Shown in pieces: positions 32,279-40,180 of a DNA stretch of 42,073 nucleotides; the first letter of the stretch is position 1, and the number at the start of each line of letters is the position of its first letter. This stretch comes from Sunxiuqinia dokdonensis. GTDB lineage: Bacteria > Bacteroidota > Bacteroidia > Bacteroidales > Prolixibacteraceae. Position numbers and translations under genes: made by a program. The stretch spans positions 1 to 42,073 of the forward strand of contig NZ_LGIA01000225.1 in assembly GCF_001270965.1 (NCBI RefSeq), given 5' to 3'. Below the pieces are notes generated by a model. It was given only the letters and a program-made list of their open reading frames with translations, did no database searches and had not been told where the DNA came from.

Positions 32279-32998
32279 TTACTGCCTGGCAATCCGTTTA
32301 TCTACTTCGGCTTTGTAGCTCCGGCCGATGGGGACTTTATGTGTCCCGAGCTCAACCAGGCCCGGAAGCAGGGAGCTGACTTTGTCAATGGAAATGATAT
32401 AACTTCGGTGAACCCTGAGAAATCGATTCTGCGGAAGTTGTTCTTCGAGGTGGCTGATCCGCTCCTTGACGGTGATTTTCCCCTTTTCGGTGTGAACCAG
32501 GACATAATCGCCATAGCTCTCCAGGTAAACGAGTTCGTTGAATGAAACCTTGTGTAGTTTTTTGTCGGCTTTGACGAACAAGTGGTCTGCCGGCAGGTTC
32601 TGGGTCAAGTCGGTTACGGATGACGCTGTTTCGTTGACCCGTTGATAGAACCGGTTGATGGCTTTGGAGAATCGAAGCAGCGAGATGGGTTTCAAAAGAT
32701 AATCGATCACATCCAGTTCGAAAGCTTCAATGGCATAGTCGCGGTAGGCCGTTGTGAAGATCACTTTGGGCGGGTGGTTCAGGTTTTTCAGAAATTCCAC
32801 GCCGGTAATCTGTGGCATCTGGATGTCGAGAAACAGCAAATCGACCTTGGTTTTCGACAGCACTTCAATGGCTTCGATGGCATGATTGCATTCGCCCACC
32901 AGCCGCAGGTTCTTGAATTCCGACAGGTGGTTTTTAATCACCCGGATGGCAATCGGTTCGTCGTCAACAATCAGGCAGTTGTAGTTTAGTTTGTCCAT
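32279..32998 (-). CDS. LytTR-family response regulator
   Basis: A 239-residue two-domain regulator. The receiver domain (residues 1-120) keeps the acidic pair in IVDDEP (D12-D13), the phosphoacceptor D58 in LLFLDIQMP, a Thr in IFTTAYRDYA and the Lys in YLLKPIS. A LytTR DNA-binding domain fills residues about 140-235 (VYLESYGDYVLVHT, FLRVHRSYIIS, GRSYKAEVDKRI). The start overlaps the end of the sensor kinase gene by 13 bp, so kinase and regulator are probably translated together. It likely binds direct repeats upstream of its targets; no clear LytTR site was found. The target may include the divergent ExbB-like gene (inferred). Confidence 0.93.
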   Translation of the reverse strand: MDKLNYNCLIVDDEPIAIRVIKNHLSEFKNLRLVGECNHAIEAIEVLSKTKVDLLFLDIQMPQITGVEFLKNLNHPPKVIFTTAYRDYAIEAFELDVIDYLLKPISLLRFSKAINRFYQRVNETASSVTDLTQNLPADHLFVKADKKLHKVSFNELVYLESYGDYVLVHTEKGKITVKERISHLEEQLPQNRFLRVHRSYIISIDKVSSLLPGLVELGTHKVPIGRSYKAEVDKRIARQ

Positions 32999-34110
32999 TG
33001 GTTTTTTTCTTGAATTTCTGTTGTCACGTCCAGTTGCAATTGAAGCTTAATTTCGAAGGTCTGGTCACCGGGGATGATTTCTAACTGGTGCGCATTGGGA
33101 TAAATGAGCTCCAGCCGTTTTTGTACGTTTTTCAAGCCGATTCCCTCGGTGTATTCGTCATTCTTATCATGTGCCGGGTTGCGGCTGTTGCGAACGCGAA
33201 GTTTGAATTGCCGGCCATCAATGCGAATGTGAATGTGAACGAAAGGATTCTCAATGGACTTGCTGACCCCATGCTTGAAAGCGTTCTCGAAAAAGGCCAG
33301 CAACAACATGGGCGCAATTTCCAGTTGCTCGGGCTCTCCATCCAGGACGAATTCAAGTTTCAGTTGATTTCCGTAGCGCAGTTTTTCAATCTCCAGGTAG
33401 TTGCTGAGGTGTGCCAACTCGCTTTTGAGACTTACCTTGGGGCGGTTGCATTTATAGAGCATGTAATCCATCAAGTCCGACAGCTTTAACACCAACTCCG
33501 GCGCCAGATCCGACTTTTCAAGTGTTAACCCGTAGAGGTTGTTGAGCGTGTTGAAAAGAAAATGCGGATGGATTTGCGCCCGCAGCAATTTCAGCTCCGA
33601 CTCCCGCAGTTTGAGGTTGGTTTCCAACTGAGTTTTTTCGAGCCGCGTGTTTTCCTTTTTGATTTCGAAAGCCCGCTTCACCTGTTCAATGGCCACAAAA
33701 GCCAGGATGATAAAGTACAGGCCAACCAACAGGAAAACCACGTCGAACGAAGTGGGATCAAGCTTGTAAAACTGGAAATCGCTGACCGTAACAAACACAA
33801 ACATGCTAATGACCAGCTCGGCCCAAAGCGTAAACACAAAGGTATAGACCAGGAAAAGCAAAAACCGCCAGGGATGGCCCTTGAATAGAAAGCGTGGAAT
33901 GAGGAAGTAGTTCAGAAAGTAGCTGGTGCCCATCGCCAGCGGAAACAAGAGCGATGCAAAAATAATGGTGGTTTGATAATCGCGGTTGGCACGTCCAAAA
34001 AACAAAATGAAAAACAAGTACGAAATCACCCAAAACAGGAGATGTTGTCCGACCTTCATCAAGTTGGCGGGAACAAACTGGGGGGAACTTACTTTTGGGA
34101 TGATCTTCAT
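32986..34110 (-). CDS. LytS/YehU-type sensor histidine kinase
   Basis: A 374-residue membrane kinase. I start at the ATG at 34108-34110 (MKIIPKVSSPQF); a longer in-frame reading to 34281 adds 57 residues of no recognisable content. Four hydrophobic helices lie at about residues 23-38, 48-71, 82-108 and 122-142, then a short coiled-coil and the His_kinase (5TM-LYT-type) domain. The phosphoacceptor is His183 in AQIHPHFLFNTLN. The ATPase part keeps LLLAFFENAFKHGV (N box) and GIGLKNVQKRLELIY (G box). It pairs with the overlapping LytTR regulator. No periplasmic sensor domain is visible, so the signal may be membrane-embedded. Confidence 0.92.
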   Translation of the reverse strand: MKIIPKVSSPQFVPANLMKVGQHLLFWVISYLFFILFFGRANRDYQTTIIFASLLFPLAMGTSYFLNYFLIPRFLFKGHPWRFLLFLVYTFVFTLWAELVISMFVFVTVSDFQFYKLDPTSFDVVFLLVGLYFIILAFVAIEQVKRAFEIKKENTRLEKTQLETNLKLRESELKLLRAQIHPHFLFNTLNNLYGLTLEKSDLAPELVLKLSDLMDYMLYKCNRPKVSLKSELAHLSNYLEIEKLRYGNQLKLEFVLDGEPEQLEIAPMLLLAFFENAFKHGVSKSIENPFVHIHIRIDGRQFKLRVRNSRNPAHDKNDEYTEGIGLKNVQKRLELIYPNAHQLEIIPGDQTFEIKLQLQLDVTTEIQEKNQWTN

Positions 34111-34305
34111 ATTTTCGTTCAATCGAAGCCTCAAATTACTGAAAAAATAGGATGAAACGGAAAGAATGTCGACGAATAACCTCAAATCGCCCCCGAATGC
34201 AATCAATCGCCGCTTCGACGTCGGGCGTGTCGCTCGCGGTTGTTTCATTCCACATTCGTGTCGTTGATCGATAAAATTCACTTTAAAAAGCAGGGGAGCG
34301 TACTA

Positions 34306-34333
34306 TTGCTTTCAGTATTTCACCTTAAATTTA
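34306..34333 (+). promoter_or_regulatory. Possible promoter of the ExbB-like gene
   Basis: TTG (34306-34308) and TAAATTTA (34326-34333) are 17 nt apart, and the second box is one base from TAnnTTTG. The start codon is 6 bp further on, which would leave an extremely short leader. Weak call. Confidence 0.3.
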
Positions 34334-34339
34334 ACGATT

Positions 34340-34717
34340 ATGAGACTATTTGATTTATTTTACGAAGGAGGCCCCCTGTTTATGGCGATTGTGACCATTT
34401 GGGGAATTGGCATGCTGGTGTTCACCGCGCAAAAGGTTCTTCACTTTTTTGTGCAGGATAAAGTCACCAAAAGCGGACTGGGTTTAATTTTACTTTTTGG
34501 AAGTTTGGCCATCGTCACCGGATTTTTGGGACAGGCCATCGGATTGATTATGGCTTTCGATGCCATTGAAGTCGTAGGCGATGTTTCTCCTGCCTTGGTT
34601 GCCGGCGGATTAAAAGTGAGTATGATTGCCCCGGTTTACGGCACCATTCTCTTTATCTTTTCACTCATTTTTTGGGGGGCACTGAAGGAAGTGTACACCC
34701 GCAAAACTCAGGGCTGA
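34340..34717 (+). CDS. Small MotA/TolQ/ExbB-like membrane protein
   Basis: A 125-residue protein with three membrane segments (about residues 12-33, 44-70 and 92-115). The block GSLAIVTGFLGQAIGLIMAF followed by GGLKVSMIAPVYGTILFIFS resembles the core helices of the MotA/ExbB proton-channel family. It is about half the usual ExbB length, and no ExbD or TonB partner is next to it. It is divergent from the LytS-type kinase, so it may be a target of that two-component system. Function as a proton channel is uncertain. A strong terminator follows. Confidence 0.65.
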   Translation: MRLFDLFYEGGPLFMAIVTIWGIGMLVFTAQKVLHFFVQDKVTKSGLGLILLFGSLAIVTGFLGQAIGLIMAFDAIEVVGDVSPALVAGGLKVSMIAPVYGTILFIFSLIFWGALKEVYTRKTQG

Positions 34718-34731
34718 CGAAAGCGAGTAAG

Positions 34732-34773
34732 GCGTTTGTTTCGGAAGGTGTTTTCCGGAACAAACGCTTTTTT
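34732..34773. terminator. Terminator between ExbB-like and epimerase genes
   Basis: GCGTTTGTTTCGGAA (34732-34746) pairs with TTCCGGAACAAACGC (34753-34767), a 15-bp stem with one T-G wobble and a 6-nt loop. A T6 tail follows (34768-34773) on the plus strand. It serves the plus-strand gene and may also end the convergent epimerase transcript. Confidence 0.85.
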
Positions 34774-35743
34774 AAATGGCGTGGACTTCACGATACCAGT
34801 CCACAAAGTTTTGTACGCCTTCTTCGAAGGAATATTGCGGGTTGTAGTTCAAGAGCTTTTTGGCTTTTTCGATGTTGGCAAAGGTAATGTCCACATCGCC
34901 GGCCTGCATGGGCAGTTGCTTAATGTTGGCTTTTACGCCCGTTGCTTTTTCAATGGCCGCAATCATATCGGTCAGTTTCACCGGCTGGTTGTTGCCCAGG
35001 TTGACGGTTTCGTAAACCGTTTCGTGGGTATTCAGGTAAGTGATCGCCCCTTGGATTCCGGCCACCGTGTCTTCGTAATAGGTGTAGTCGCGCGAGGTAC
35101 TGCCATCGCCAAACATCGGGATTTCCTGGCCGCTTAGAATCAGTTTGGTGAATTTATGAATGGCCAGGTCGGGGCGCTGCCGCGGGCCAAACACGGTAAA
35201 AAAGCGCATGTTAATGATGTCCAATCCATACAAGGCATGATAAGTGTAATTGATCAGTTCACAAGCTTTTTTGCTAAACGCGTAAGGCGAAATCGGCTGA
35301 CTTACATCCTGTCCTTCGTGAAACGGCGTTTCTTTGGTGTTGCCATAAACCGATGATGACGAAGCAAAGGCCATCTTTTTAATGCCCTTGTTTTTCATCA
35401 CATCCAGCACATTTTGCGTGGCCAGAATGTTGGCCCGGATATAACCTTGCGGATCTTCGATGGATGGGCGAACGCCGGCTTTCCCGGCCAAGTGCACAAT
35501 CACATCAATCGACTCGTTTTCCAGCGCCTGGCTCAAGGCATCCAAATCAGCCAAATCAACTTCAACAAAGCGAAAATTGGAATGATTTTTAAACGTTGAC
35601 AGGTTGCGTTCTTTGACCTGCCGATCGTAGAAGGGGTCGAAATTGTCGATTCCAATGACTTGGTTGCCGTTGGCCAGCAACTTTTCACTTAAGTGCGATC
35701 CGATAAATCCGGCACATCCGGTGACGACGATGGTTGATTGCAT
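34772..35743 (-). CDS. NAD-dependent epimerase, UDP-glucuronate 4-epimerase-like
   Basis: A 323-residue extended short-chain dehydrogenase acting on a nucleotide sugar, probably UDP-glucuronate to UDP-galacturonate. The NAD-binding loop is VTGCAGFIGSHL at about residues 7-18. The catalytic set comprises ASSSSVYG and the YxxxK motif in PYAFSKKACE. GKAGVRPSIEDPQGYIRANI and FFTVFGPRQRPDLAIHKF are close to the CapI/UDP-GlcUA-epimerase subfamily. The product would feed capsule, O-antigen or other acidic polysaccharides. It starts at the ATG at 35741-35743. A block of 11-bp phased GTCATT repeats lies 58-132 bp upstream, suggesting response-regulator control. Confidence 0.85.
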   Translation of the reverse strand: MQSTIVVTGCAGFIGSHLSEKLLANGNQVIGIDNFDPFYDRQVKERNLSTFKNHSNFRFVEVDLADLDALSQALENESIDVIVHLAGKAGVRPSIEDPQGYIRANILATQNVLDVMKNKGIKKMAFASSSSVYGNTKETPFHEGQDVSQPISPYAFSKKACELINYTYHALYGLDIINMRFFTVFGPRQRPDLAIHKFTKLILSGQEIPMFGDGSTSRDYTYYEDTVAGIQGAITYLNTHETVYETVNLGNNQPVKLTDMIAAIEKATGVKANIKQLPMQAGDVDITFANIEKAKKLLNYNPQYSFEEGVQNFVDWYREVHAI

Positions 35744-35800
35744 ACGCTTGACTATTTTTAATGATTGTCCTCTTTCATACCTATTTGTTCATTCATGGTT

Positions 35801-35875
35801 GTCAAATTCTTGTCATTGATCGTTTCAAAACAAATTAATGACCGCCTAATGACCATTGAATGACTTTTTAATGAC
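35801..35875 (-). promoter_or_regulatory. 11-bp phased GTCATT sites (Pho-box-like) upstream of epimerase
   Basis: AATGAC occurs at 35837, 35848, 35859 and 35870, exactly every 11 bp; on the minus strand this reads as four GTCATT units. Two opposed units, GTCAAA (35801) and GTCATT (35812), are also 11 bp apart. Eleven-base spacing of TGTCA-type half sites is the layout of PhoB/OmpR-class binding boxes. CCGCCT (35842-35847) and AGGCGG (35876-35881) form a further inverted repeat across three of the units. The regulator is unknown. Confidence 0.6.
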
Positions 35876-35906
35876 AGGCGGTAATCTTGCGGATATTCAT
35901 CTGGTT

Positions 35907-36596
35907 TTATTTTATTTTCCCCGAAACGAAAGCAATGAGCTTATTCAGCACCGGGATATTTAAACGACTAAACAGGCTTCGTTTGTTGTAATGAATTAGA
36001 ATATTCCGAAGATACACAAACATGCCCAAACTGTGGGCCGCCACCAATACCGGGTCGAGCCGGAACACGCCGTAAACAAAATTCATGGCTGATCCGACAA
36101 TGCTGATGATCCAAAATCCCAGCGGCAGAATGGATTCTTTCCGGTTTTCGGAATAAATCCATTGGTAAAAGAAACGCGAAATAAACACGATCTGCGCGGC
36201 GATACCCCAAATCATCAACAACAGCGGGTTGTTTTCGTTGCTGAAAAAGGTGGCCAGCGAATACTCCGTCCCGAAAAACAGGTAGGCCAGAATAATGGCG
36301 GGCGTCAGCAAAATGCCGGTGCGCATCAGCAGGGACATCGGTTTCCAGTCGTTCTTGAGCTGGATGTTCCGGACATAAATAAAGTAAACCAGGATTTGTC
36401 CGACCAGGATCGCTGCGTCGTTGCGCAGGATACCGTAGGTGAGCATTAAAACCGATGCCAGCAGGCTGATTTTCCAGAACAGGGTGGGCGACAATACTTT
36501 CCCTTCGTGCTCCGACTTAAACCACTGAATAATCGTCCTTCCGAAGAACAAAATTTGGCTCAGAAATCCGATGCTGTATATCAGGTAATCTTTCAT
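35907..36596 (-). CDS. Membrane protein with two tandem LAB_N (lipid A biosynthesis N-terminal) domains
   Basis: A 229-residue polytopic membrane protein made of two related repeats. Repeat 1 (about residues 9-78) has FLSQILFFGRTIIQWFKSE, then LFWKISLLASVLMLTYGILR and YFIYVRNI. Repeat 2 (about 125-195) has AAQIVFISRFFYQWIYSENR, then FWIISIVGSAMNFVYGVFRL and MFVYLRNI. Each half matches the three-helix LAB_N domain (related to PQ-loop proteins). LAB_N is found next to lipid A and glycolipid enzymes, but its activity is unproven. The ATG at 36594-36596 gives MKDYLIYSIGF; a longer start adds 15 residues outside the domain. It is divergent from lepA. Confidence 0.82.
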   Translation of the reverse strand: MKDYLIYSIGFLSQILFFGRTIIQWFKSEHEGKVLSPTLFWKISLLASVLMLTYGILRNDAAILVGQILVYFIYVRNIQLKNDWKPMSLLMRTGILLTPAIILAYLFFGTEYSLATFFSNENNPLLLMIWGIAAQIVFISRFFYQWIYSENRKESILPLGFWIISIVGSAMNFVYGVFRLDPVLVAAHSLGMFVYLRNILIHYNKRSLFSRLNIPVLNKLIAFVSGKIK

Positions 36597-36750
36597 TTCT
36601 AAACTTAACTGTAAGCGCTGCAAAGATAACTGAAATCCCACGCCAGCTGACTTTTTTACTTCCTTATTCGAAACGGTGGCTGGAAAACTTAGGAAATTAT
36701 TAAACTTTCCTAACGGAATCGGCTTTCTATTATTGTTATCGTTTTTTGAA

Positions 36751-36758
36751 TATCTTTG
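36751..36758 (+). promoter_or_regulatory. -7 box of lepA promoter
   Basis: TATCTTTG is an exact match to TAnnTTTG, 45 bp before the lepA ATG. A -33 element is not clear; TTG at 36734 is nearer than usual. An in-frame ATG at 36756 overlaps this box and is therefore unlikely to be the true start. Confidence 0.55.
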
Positions 36759-36803
36759 CGGCGAAGCCCGCAGGGAGTAATTGAAAGAAAGCTTTTTATA
36801 TCA

Positions 36804-38591
36804 ATGAAGAATATTCGCAACTTTTGCATCATCGCCCATATTGACCATGGAAAAAGTACTTTGGCCGACCGCCTTTTGGAGGTGACCAAAACAGTGAGTG
36901 AACGCGACATGAAAGAGCAAGTGCTTGATAACATGGACCTGGAGAAAGAACGCGGCATTACCATCAAGAGCCACGCCATTCAGATGGACTATGAGCAGGA
37001 TGGTGAAAAATATGTGTTGAACCTGATTGATACGCCCGGACACGTTGACTTTTCGTACGAAGTATCCCGATCCATTGCGGCTTGCGAAGGGGCTTTGCTC
37101 ATCATCGACTCCACCCAGGGAATCCAGGCGCAGACCATTTCGAACCTGTACCTGGCCATTGAGCACGATTTGGAAATTATTCCGATTCTGAATAAAATGG
37201 ACCTGCCCAATGCCATGCCCGAAGTGGTGGAAGATCAAATCATCGATCTGATTGGTTGCGACCGCGAAGACATTATCCGTGCCAGTGGAAAAACAGGCGA
37301 AGGTGTGGACGACATCCTGCGGCGGATCGTGGAAGTGATTCCGGCACCCAAGGGCGATCCGGAAGCACCGCTCGAAGCGCTGATCTTCGACTCAGTCTTC
37401 AACTCCTTTCGCGGAGTGATCGCTTATTTCAAAATTGTAAACGGAACGATCAACCAGGGTGATGCGGTGAAATTTGTCAACACCAAAAAAGAATACGATG
37501 CCGATGAGATTGGAGTACTTCGCCTGGGCATGGAGAAGCGTAAGACGCTCAGCACCGGCGATGTGGGCTACATCATTTCGGGAATTAAAACGGCCAAGGA
37601 AGTGAAAGTGGGTGACACCATTACGCACAAAGCGCGTCCCTGCCCAAAAGCAATTGAAGGTTTCGAAGAAGTGAAACCGATGGTTTTTGCCGGCGTTTAT
37701 CCCATTGATTCAGACGACTACGAGGACCTGCGTTCAGCGATGGAGAAATTGCAACTGAACGATGCTTCGCTTACCTACGAGCCGGAATCATCTGCAGCCC
37801 TGGGCTTCGGCTTTCGTTGTGGTTTTTTGGGCATGCTGCACATGGAAATCATCCAGGAACGCCTCGACCGCGAGTTTGACATGAACGTCATCACCACGGT
37901 GCCCAACGTGTCGTACAAAGTGCACACCACCAGTGGCGAAACCATTACCGTATACAATCCCTCCGGATTGCCTGCGACGACTACCATCGACGATATTGAC
38001 GAACCTTATATTCGCGCACAGATCATTACCAAGTCGGATTTTATTGGACAGGTGATGACCTTGTGTTTGGACAAGCGCGGAACACTCATCAACCAAAATT
38101 ACCTGACAGCTGAGCGGGCCGAATTGTCGTTCGACCTTCCGCTGGGTGAAATTGTCTTCGACTTTTACGATAAGTTGAAATCAATATCGAAAGGCTACGC
38201 TTCGTTCGATTACCACATCACGGGTTACAAACCGGCCAAACTGGTGCGCCTGGATATTTTATTGAATGGCGAAATGGTAGACGCGCTTTCTTCTTTGATT
38301 CACTTCGACAATGCGTATCCCATGGGGCGTCGCATGTGCGAAAAACTGAAGGAGCTGATCCCGCGCCAGCAGTTCGACATTGCCATTCAGGCAGCCATTG
38401 GCGCCAAAATTATTGCCCGCGAAACCGTGAAAGCCGTTCGGAAAGACGTAACAGCCAAATGTTATGGGGGTGATATTTCGCGGAAACGCAAACTACTCGA
38501 AAAGCAGAAAAAGGGGAAGAAACGCATGAAGCAGGTGGGCAACGTAGAAGTGCCGCAAAATGCCTTTATGGCCGTGCTGAAGCTGGATTAG
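36804..38591 (+). CDS. lepA: Translation elongation factor 4 (ribosomal back-translocase LepA)
   Basis: A 595-residue translational GTPase that acts on the ribosome and aids initiation or recovery from stalled states. G1 is AHIDHGKST (residues 11-19), G2 lies near RGITIKS, G3 is DTPGH and G4 is NKMD. Domains II, III and V follow. The C-terminal LepA-specific domain reads [20 protein letters not shown]-like sequence and ends [10 protein letters not shown], diagnostic of LepA and absent in EF-G. The ATG at 36804 yields the conserved [14 protein letters not shown] start. It appears to be monocistronic. The 285-bp gap after it carries a 14-bp repeat and a hairpin. Confidence 0.97.
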   Translation: MKNIRNFCIIAHIDHGKSTLADRLLEVTKTVSERDMKEQVLDNMDLEKERGITIKSHAIQMDYEQDGEKYVLNLIDTPGHVDFSYEVSRSIAACEGALLIIDSTQGIQAQTISNLYLAIEHDLEIIPILNKMDLPNAMPEVVEDQIIDLIGCDREDIIRASGKTGEGVDDILRRIVEVIPAPKGDPEAPLEALIFDSVFNSFRGVIAYFKIVNGTINQGDAVKFVNTKKEYDADEIGVLRLGMEKRKTLSTGDVGYIISGIKTAKEVKVGDTITHKARPCPKAIEGFEEVKPMVFAGVYPIDSDDYEDLRSAMEKLQLNDASLTYEPESSAALGFGFRCGFLGMLHMEIIQERLDREFDMNVITTVPNVSYKVHTTSGETITVYNPSGLPATTTIDDIDEPYIRAQIITKSDFIGQVMTLCLDKRGTLINQNYLTAERAELSFDLPLGEIVFDFYDKLKSISKGYASFDYHITGYKPAKLVRLDILLNGEMVDALSSLIHFDNAYPMGRRMCEKLKELIPRQQFDIAIQAAIGAKIIARETVKAVRKDVTAKCYGGDISRKRKLLEKQKKGKKRMKQVGNVEVPQNAFMAVLKLD

Positions 38592-38603
38592 CAGGCCAGG
38601 CTG

Positions 38604-38666
38604 GATTCTTGATACTCGATTCTTGATACTCGATTTTTGATTCTGGATTCTGGATTCTTGATACTG
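38604..38666 (+). repeat. 14-bp tandem repeat after lepA
   Basis: GATTCTTGATACTC occurs at 38604-38617 and 38618-38631, then GATTTTTGATTCTG (38632-38645), a 7-bp half unit (38646-38652) and GATTCTTGATACTG (38653-38666). The 7-bp half units GATTCTT/GATACTC are related to each other, so the array may have grown from a heptamer. Confidence 0.9.
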
Positions 38667-38681
38667 CCGGCTGGATGAGTC

Positions 38682-38702
38682 ATCCTGAACTTGGTTCAGG
38701 AT
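38682..38702. repeat. REP-like 9-bp palindrome
   Basis: ATCCTGAAC (38682-38690), TTG, GTTCAGGAT (38694-38702) is a perfect 9-bp hairpin with a 3-nt loop. Its wording (CATCCTGAAC...GTTCAGGATCT) resembles a hairpin repeat commonly met between genes in Bacteroidota and other phyla. It may help end lepA transcription. Confidence 0.7.
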
Positions 38703-38876
38703 CTTCTGTCCACTCGCTGAAAGCTCGTTGCTGTTATCTGCTGTTGCCGGGTGCCGCAGCTCCGACTTTCAATCTGTAGTCAAAACAGAGATTTGAAAAC
38801 TTCAAGCACCTTGAATCGAAAATCCCTGCTGGCAGTATGACTGGATTTGAGTAAAATTAAATAAAACAATCCTGCT

Positions 38877-39341
38877 ATGAACGACTTATCCAAAGAATCA
38901 AAAGACCAATCTGCAGACAAAAATCCGGTTCCTAAAGTAACAGGAATTGGGGGAATCTTCTTTTTCTCGGAAGACCCGGAAGAAACAAAAAAGTGGTACG
39001 CCACCAATTTAGGACTCGAAGTGAATGAATGGGGATCGAGCTTTGAGTTTCGAAATGCTCATCAGCCTGATGAAATTAATTACCTGCAGTGGAGCCCATT
39101 CAAGCAAGACAGTGATTATTTTTCGCCTTCAAAAAAAGAATTCATGGTTAACTGCCGGGTGCAACAGATTGAAGCACTGGTGGAAAAGCTAAAGGCGAAC
39201 GGCGTAACCGTCGTGGATGAAATTACCAGCTATGACTATGGGAAATTCGTTCATCTGATGGATCCGGATGGCAACAAAATTGAGCTTTGGGAACCCGTTG
39301 ACCGTGTATTTACCGAAATGGGAGGAAAGACAACCAAGTAA
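38877..39341 (+). CDS. VOC-family (glyoxalase/bleomycin-resistance-like) protein
   Basis: A 154-residue protein. A polar N-terminal tail (1-20) is followed by one vicinal-oxygen-chelate unit of two beta-alpha-beta-beta-beta modules. Landmarks are GIGGIFFFSEDPEETKKWYA (start of module 1), LGLEVNEWGSSFEF, FMVNCRVQQIEALVEKLKAN (module 2) and the C-terminal VHLMDPDGNKIELWEP, whose Glu is the usual metal ligand. A His ligand at the start of module 1 is not obvious, so enzymatic activity is unclear. The methyltransferase follows 86 bp downstream on the same strand. Confidence 0.85.
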   Translation: MNDLSKESKDQSADKNPVPKVTGIGGIFFFSEDPEETKKWYATNLGLEVNEWGSSFEFRNAHQPDEINYLQWSPFKQDSDYFSPSKKEFMVNCRVQQIEALVEKLKANGVTVVDEITSYDYGKFVHLMDPDGNKIELWEPVDRVFTEMGGKTTK

Positions 39342-39427
39342 ACTCAACGTTTTCGCTGATCCGAAAACCCAAAGCAACGCCGCTCTGATCGAAATTGTTA
39401 ATTTTACAGGAATTAGCGTAAGCAACG

Positions 39428-40057
39428 ATGAAAAATTTCGACCGAAAAAAACATTGGGAAACCATTTACAAAACCAGGCCGCTGAACGAAGTGAGCTGGT
39501 TTGAACCCGTGCCCAAAACATCACTCGATTTTTTCAAACAATTTCAGGTGTCCAGGCAGGCTAAGATTATTGACATTGGAGGTGGCGACAGTCTGTTGGT
39601 CGATCATTTACTTGACCAGGGCTATTGCGATCTGACCGTGCTTGATATTTCGGAAGCAGCCATCGAACGTGCGAAGGAACGTTTGGGAGAGCGGGCTTCA
39701 ATGGTGAAATGGATCGTAGCGGATGCCGCCACTTTTCAACCCGACGAAAAGTACGACTTTTGGCACGACCGGGCGGCTTTTCATTTTCTTACCCAGGAGC
39801 AGGAAGTATCCAACTACCTCGGTATCGCCCAAAAAAGTATCTGCCCAAACGGGATTTTGGTTATCGGGACCTTTTCGGAACAAGGACCGGAAAAATGTAG
39901 CGGCATCGAAATCAAACGATATTCGGAAGATGCCATGACGAAGCTGTTGAACGCATTTTTTGAGAAAATCAGGTGCATCACCGTGGATCACCAAACTCCC
40001 TTCAGTACCATTCAAAATTTTGTGTTTTGCAGTTTCAGAAAGTTGAATACGGCCTGA
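39428..40057 (+). CDS. Class I SAM-dependent methyltransferase
   Basis: A 209-residue cytosolic methyltransferase with a Rossmann fold. Motif I is AKIIDIGGGDSLLVDHL (about residues 45-61), motif II TVLDISEAAIERAKERLG (about 70-87), and the post-I/motif III region WIVADAATFQPDEKYDFWHD (about 95-114). The segment around DRAAFHFLT resembles the tellurite/thiopurine-type methyltransferases often called TehB-like; the substrate cannot be assigned. The start codon at 39428 gives MKNFDRKKHWETIYKTRP, a typical beginning. It shares orientation with the VOC gene; an operon is possible. Confidence 0.85.
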   Translation: MKNFDRKKHWETIYKTRPLNEVSWFEPVPKTSLDFFKQFQVSRQAKIIDIGGGDSLLVDHLLDQGYCDLTVLDISEAAIERAKERLGERASMVKWIVADAATFQPDEKYDFWHDRAAFHFLTQEQEVSNYLGIAQKSICPNGILVIGTFSEQGPEKCSGIEIKRYSEDAMTKLLNAFFEKIRCITVDHQTPFSTIQNFVFCSFRKLNTA

Positions 40058-40180
40058 TACCAAAAAGGGGGTAAACGGATCGAGACCCGAGGCGAAATAA
40101 TTAAGAAATTGTTGTACTTTCATATTGAAAATTCGAATGTGCGCGCGTTTTGTCCGTTTCTGTGTTTAAAATGAAACCAT

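Noticed and set aside
34111-34281. Longer start for the sensor kinase.
   Set aside because: The extra 57 residues are Arg-rich and unlike the family; the ATG at 34110 directly precedes the first conserved region and membrane helix.
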